64,000 bases of DNA from Methylobacter sp. (GTDB lineage: Bacteria > Pseudomonadota > Gammaproteobacteria > Methylococcales > Methylomonadaceae), in NCBI RefSeq assembly GCF_004322395.1, contig NZ_SCTW01000015.1, forward strand, positions 23,000-86,999, given 5' to 3'. The translations under genes and the position numbers were made by a program. A model generated the notes under the pieces. The model was not told the DNA's origin. It saw only the letters and a list, made by a program, of their open reading frames with translations, and searched no databases. Of the stretch, positions 63,045 through 64,000 are shown one piece after another. Numbering within the stretch: position 1 is the stretch's first letter; each line of letters starts with the position of its first letter.

Positions 63045-63170
63045 GCTGTACTCAATCGTTTATAAGCAAGCCAAGAATTAAGTGCATCAACAGTAGGCGC
63101 TCGCTCAAAGCGCCTACTGCTGGTAAGCGACGCATTGGCCGTAGAAAAACATCTCGTTCTTTTGCAATAA

Positions 63171-63506
63171 TTAAGTCGAGTAAACAACCGCTGCAGCCGC
63201 AGCGGCGATAAGCAGTATACCCAACGCTATTAACAGAATGCGTTTATTGGTATGAAAAAGGCCTGCCGCTTTGTCTTCCAAAATTTCCACGCCTTCAATA
63301 TGTGCATTAACCGCTTTGAATTTGCCCCGATTATCTCTTGCGCTCTGATAATAAATAACATCGCCCGTCACTGGGCGACGGCTTGTTCCCTTGAGCGCAG
63401 AAATGTGTATAAAAATATCCTTCCCGCCTCCATCAGGGCTGATAAAGCCAAACCCCCGATCTTCTTTCCATGTTTTTAAAACTCCTTTAATCAATATCTT
63501 TGTCAT
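63171..63506 (-). CDS. Cold-shock domain protein with C-terminal membrane helix
   Basis: 111 residues. Residues 5-65 form a CSD nucleic-acid-binding fold with RNP1-like RGFGFISPD and RNP2-like DIFIHISAL. Residues about 88-108 (ILLIALGILLIAAAAAAVVY) form a membrane helix. Membrane-attached CSD proteins of this kind are widespread in gammaproteobacteria but poorly characterised. No partner gene is obvious. The 207 bp upstream (63507-63713) contain no gene. Confidence 0.88.
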   Translation of the reverse strand: MTKILIKGVLKTWKEDRGFGFISPDGGGKDIFIHISALKGTSRRPVTGDVIYYQSARDNRGKFKAVNAHIEGVEILEDKAAGLFHTNKRILLIALGILLIAAAAAAVVYST

Positions 63507-63713
63507 AAAAATTTCTTTTTGTTGTTTTAGCCTTACCTACCTGAATGTAGATTAAGGGGCGTTAGCCTTGTGCGTCTGCGTTTTACCGTTGTTTTGTCAG
63601 AGTGTCGACCCTAATCTATAGCCTAATTAATCAACCTAATAGCTTGTAAAACAGATGACTCTGATTGAATCCATTGCACAAGATCGATTGATCCAATCAG
63701 AATTTCATATGAT

Positions 63714-64000
63714 CTAGATTTTTTTCTTGATAATGACTTTATCGTCAATAATTAACTCTGAGATCCCGCCCAAAGATCCGTGCAATGTGCACGATGCGTT
63801 TTTGAAGCCACCTTTATTAGCGTTTTCACCTACCCATTTCAAAGTAACATATGTTTCTTTGTCACTTTCGATTTCAGAAGGGAAAAATACTTGTTCCCCT
63901 GTTTCCTGCTTGATTTTCGGCGGGCATTTTTCATTTGCCATTGTTTGCATAGCGACATTGTTTCTAATCTTTGCAGCAGCTTCTACTTGTTCAACAGGCT
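63714..64000 (-). CDS. Hypothetical protein, 5' end outside window
   Basis: The minus-strand frame is open to the right edge (PVEQVEAAAKIRNNVAMQTM...), so the true start is likely beyond it; 95 residues are visible. A small domain with CPPKIKQETG and ASCTLHGSLGG has two cysteines. No family is recognised. An internal ATG at 63950 could start a shorter product. Confidence 0.5.
   Translation of the reverse strand, partial: PVEQVEAAAKIRNNVAMQTMANEKCPPKIKQETGEQVFFPSEIESDKETYVTLKWVGENANKGGFKNASCTLHGSLGGISELIIDDKVIIKKKI

Overview
The window is a stretch of gammaproteobacterial chromosome of moderate GC. The blocks tolQRAB-pal-cpoB-queE-queC, ruvCAB-ybgC and lepA-lepB-DUF4845-rnc-era-recO-pdxJ keep a typical gammaproteobacterial order and almost all genes there are intact. 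An aerobic environmental bacterium fits best: it carries a glycolate oxidase operon, a group-2-like [NiFe] hydrogenase and respiratory gene remnants. A Methylococcales relative is possible, but nothing in the window proves it.

Layout. 1-3320 (+): a partial fumarase/adenylosuccinate-lyase-superfamily gene, a D-cysteine-desulfhydrase-like PLP enzyme and a CoA-disulfide-reductase-like flavoprotein, tightly packed. About 3.4-23.1 kb: a decayed genomic island that ends at an intact tRNA-Lys gene (23038-23113, -). Two further 46-47 nt copies of the tRNA-Lys 3' end lie in the same orientation at 3835-3880 and 6400-6446. Each of the three tRNA ends has a broken tyrosine recombinase next to it. The island holds two toxin-antitoxin pairs, a trypsin-nuclease fusion grouped with an SGNH hydrolase and a GH13 glycosidase, glcDEF, respiratory gene remnants, an IS3 element interrupted by an IS110 element, and many copies of a degenerate motif of about 26 bp.

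23.1-36.7 kb (-) is housekeeping: queuosine synthesis (queC, queE), the Tol-Pal envelope system, Holliday-junction processing, a YebC regulator, serine synthesis (serA, serB) and an L,D-transpeptidase. 36.9-38.4 kb is an amino-acid permease, followed by about 1.35 kb without convincing genes but with a large hairpin. tRNA-Ser (40370-40457) has a P4-type integrase stub beside it, then uup and a cinA-like gene.

43.9-49.5 kb (-) is the most unusual operon: hydrogenase small subunit, large subunit, maturation endopeptidase and a protein with an N-terminal Rieske domain followed by PAS-PAS-GGDEF-EAL. The small-subunit proximal-cluster motif is CGGD instead of CxxC. I infer a hydrogen- or redox-sensing cyclic-di-GMP module in which the Rieske domain is the electron entry point.

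49.9-64 kb: an AEC transporter; rhodanese, pyrF, a TauE/SafE-like membrane protein and a short sigma-54 activator (+); then pdxJ, recO, era, rnc, DUF4845, lepB and lepA (-), a DUF3530-like protein, a PerM-type permease, a Cys/Gly-tailed membrane protein, a membrane-anchored cold-shock domain and a partial gene at the right edge.
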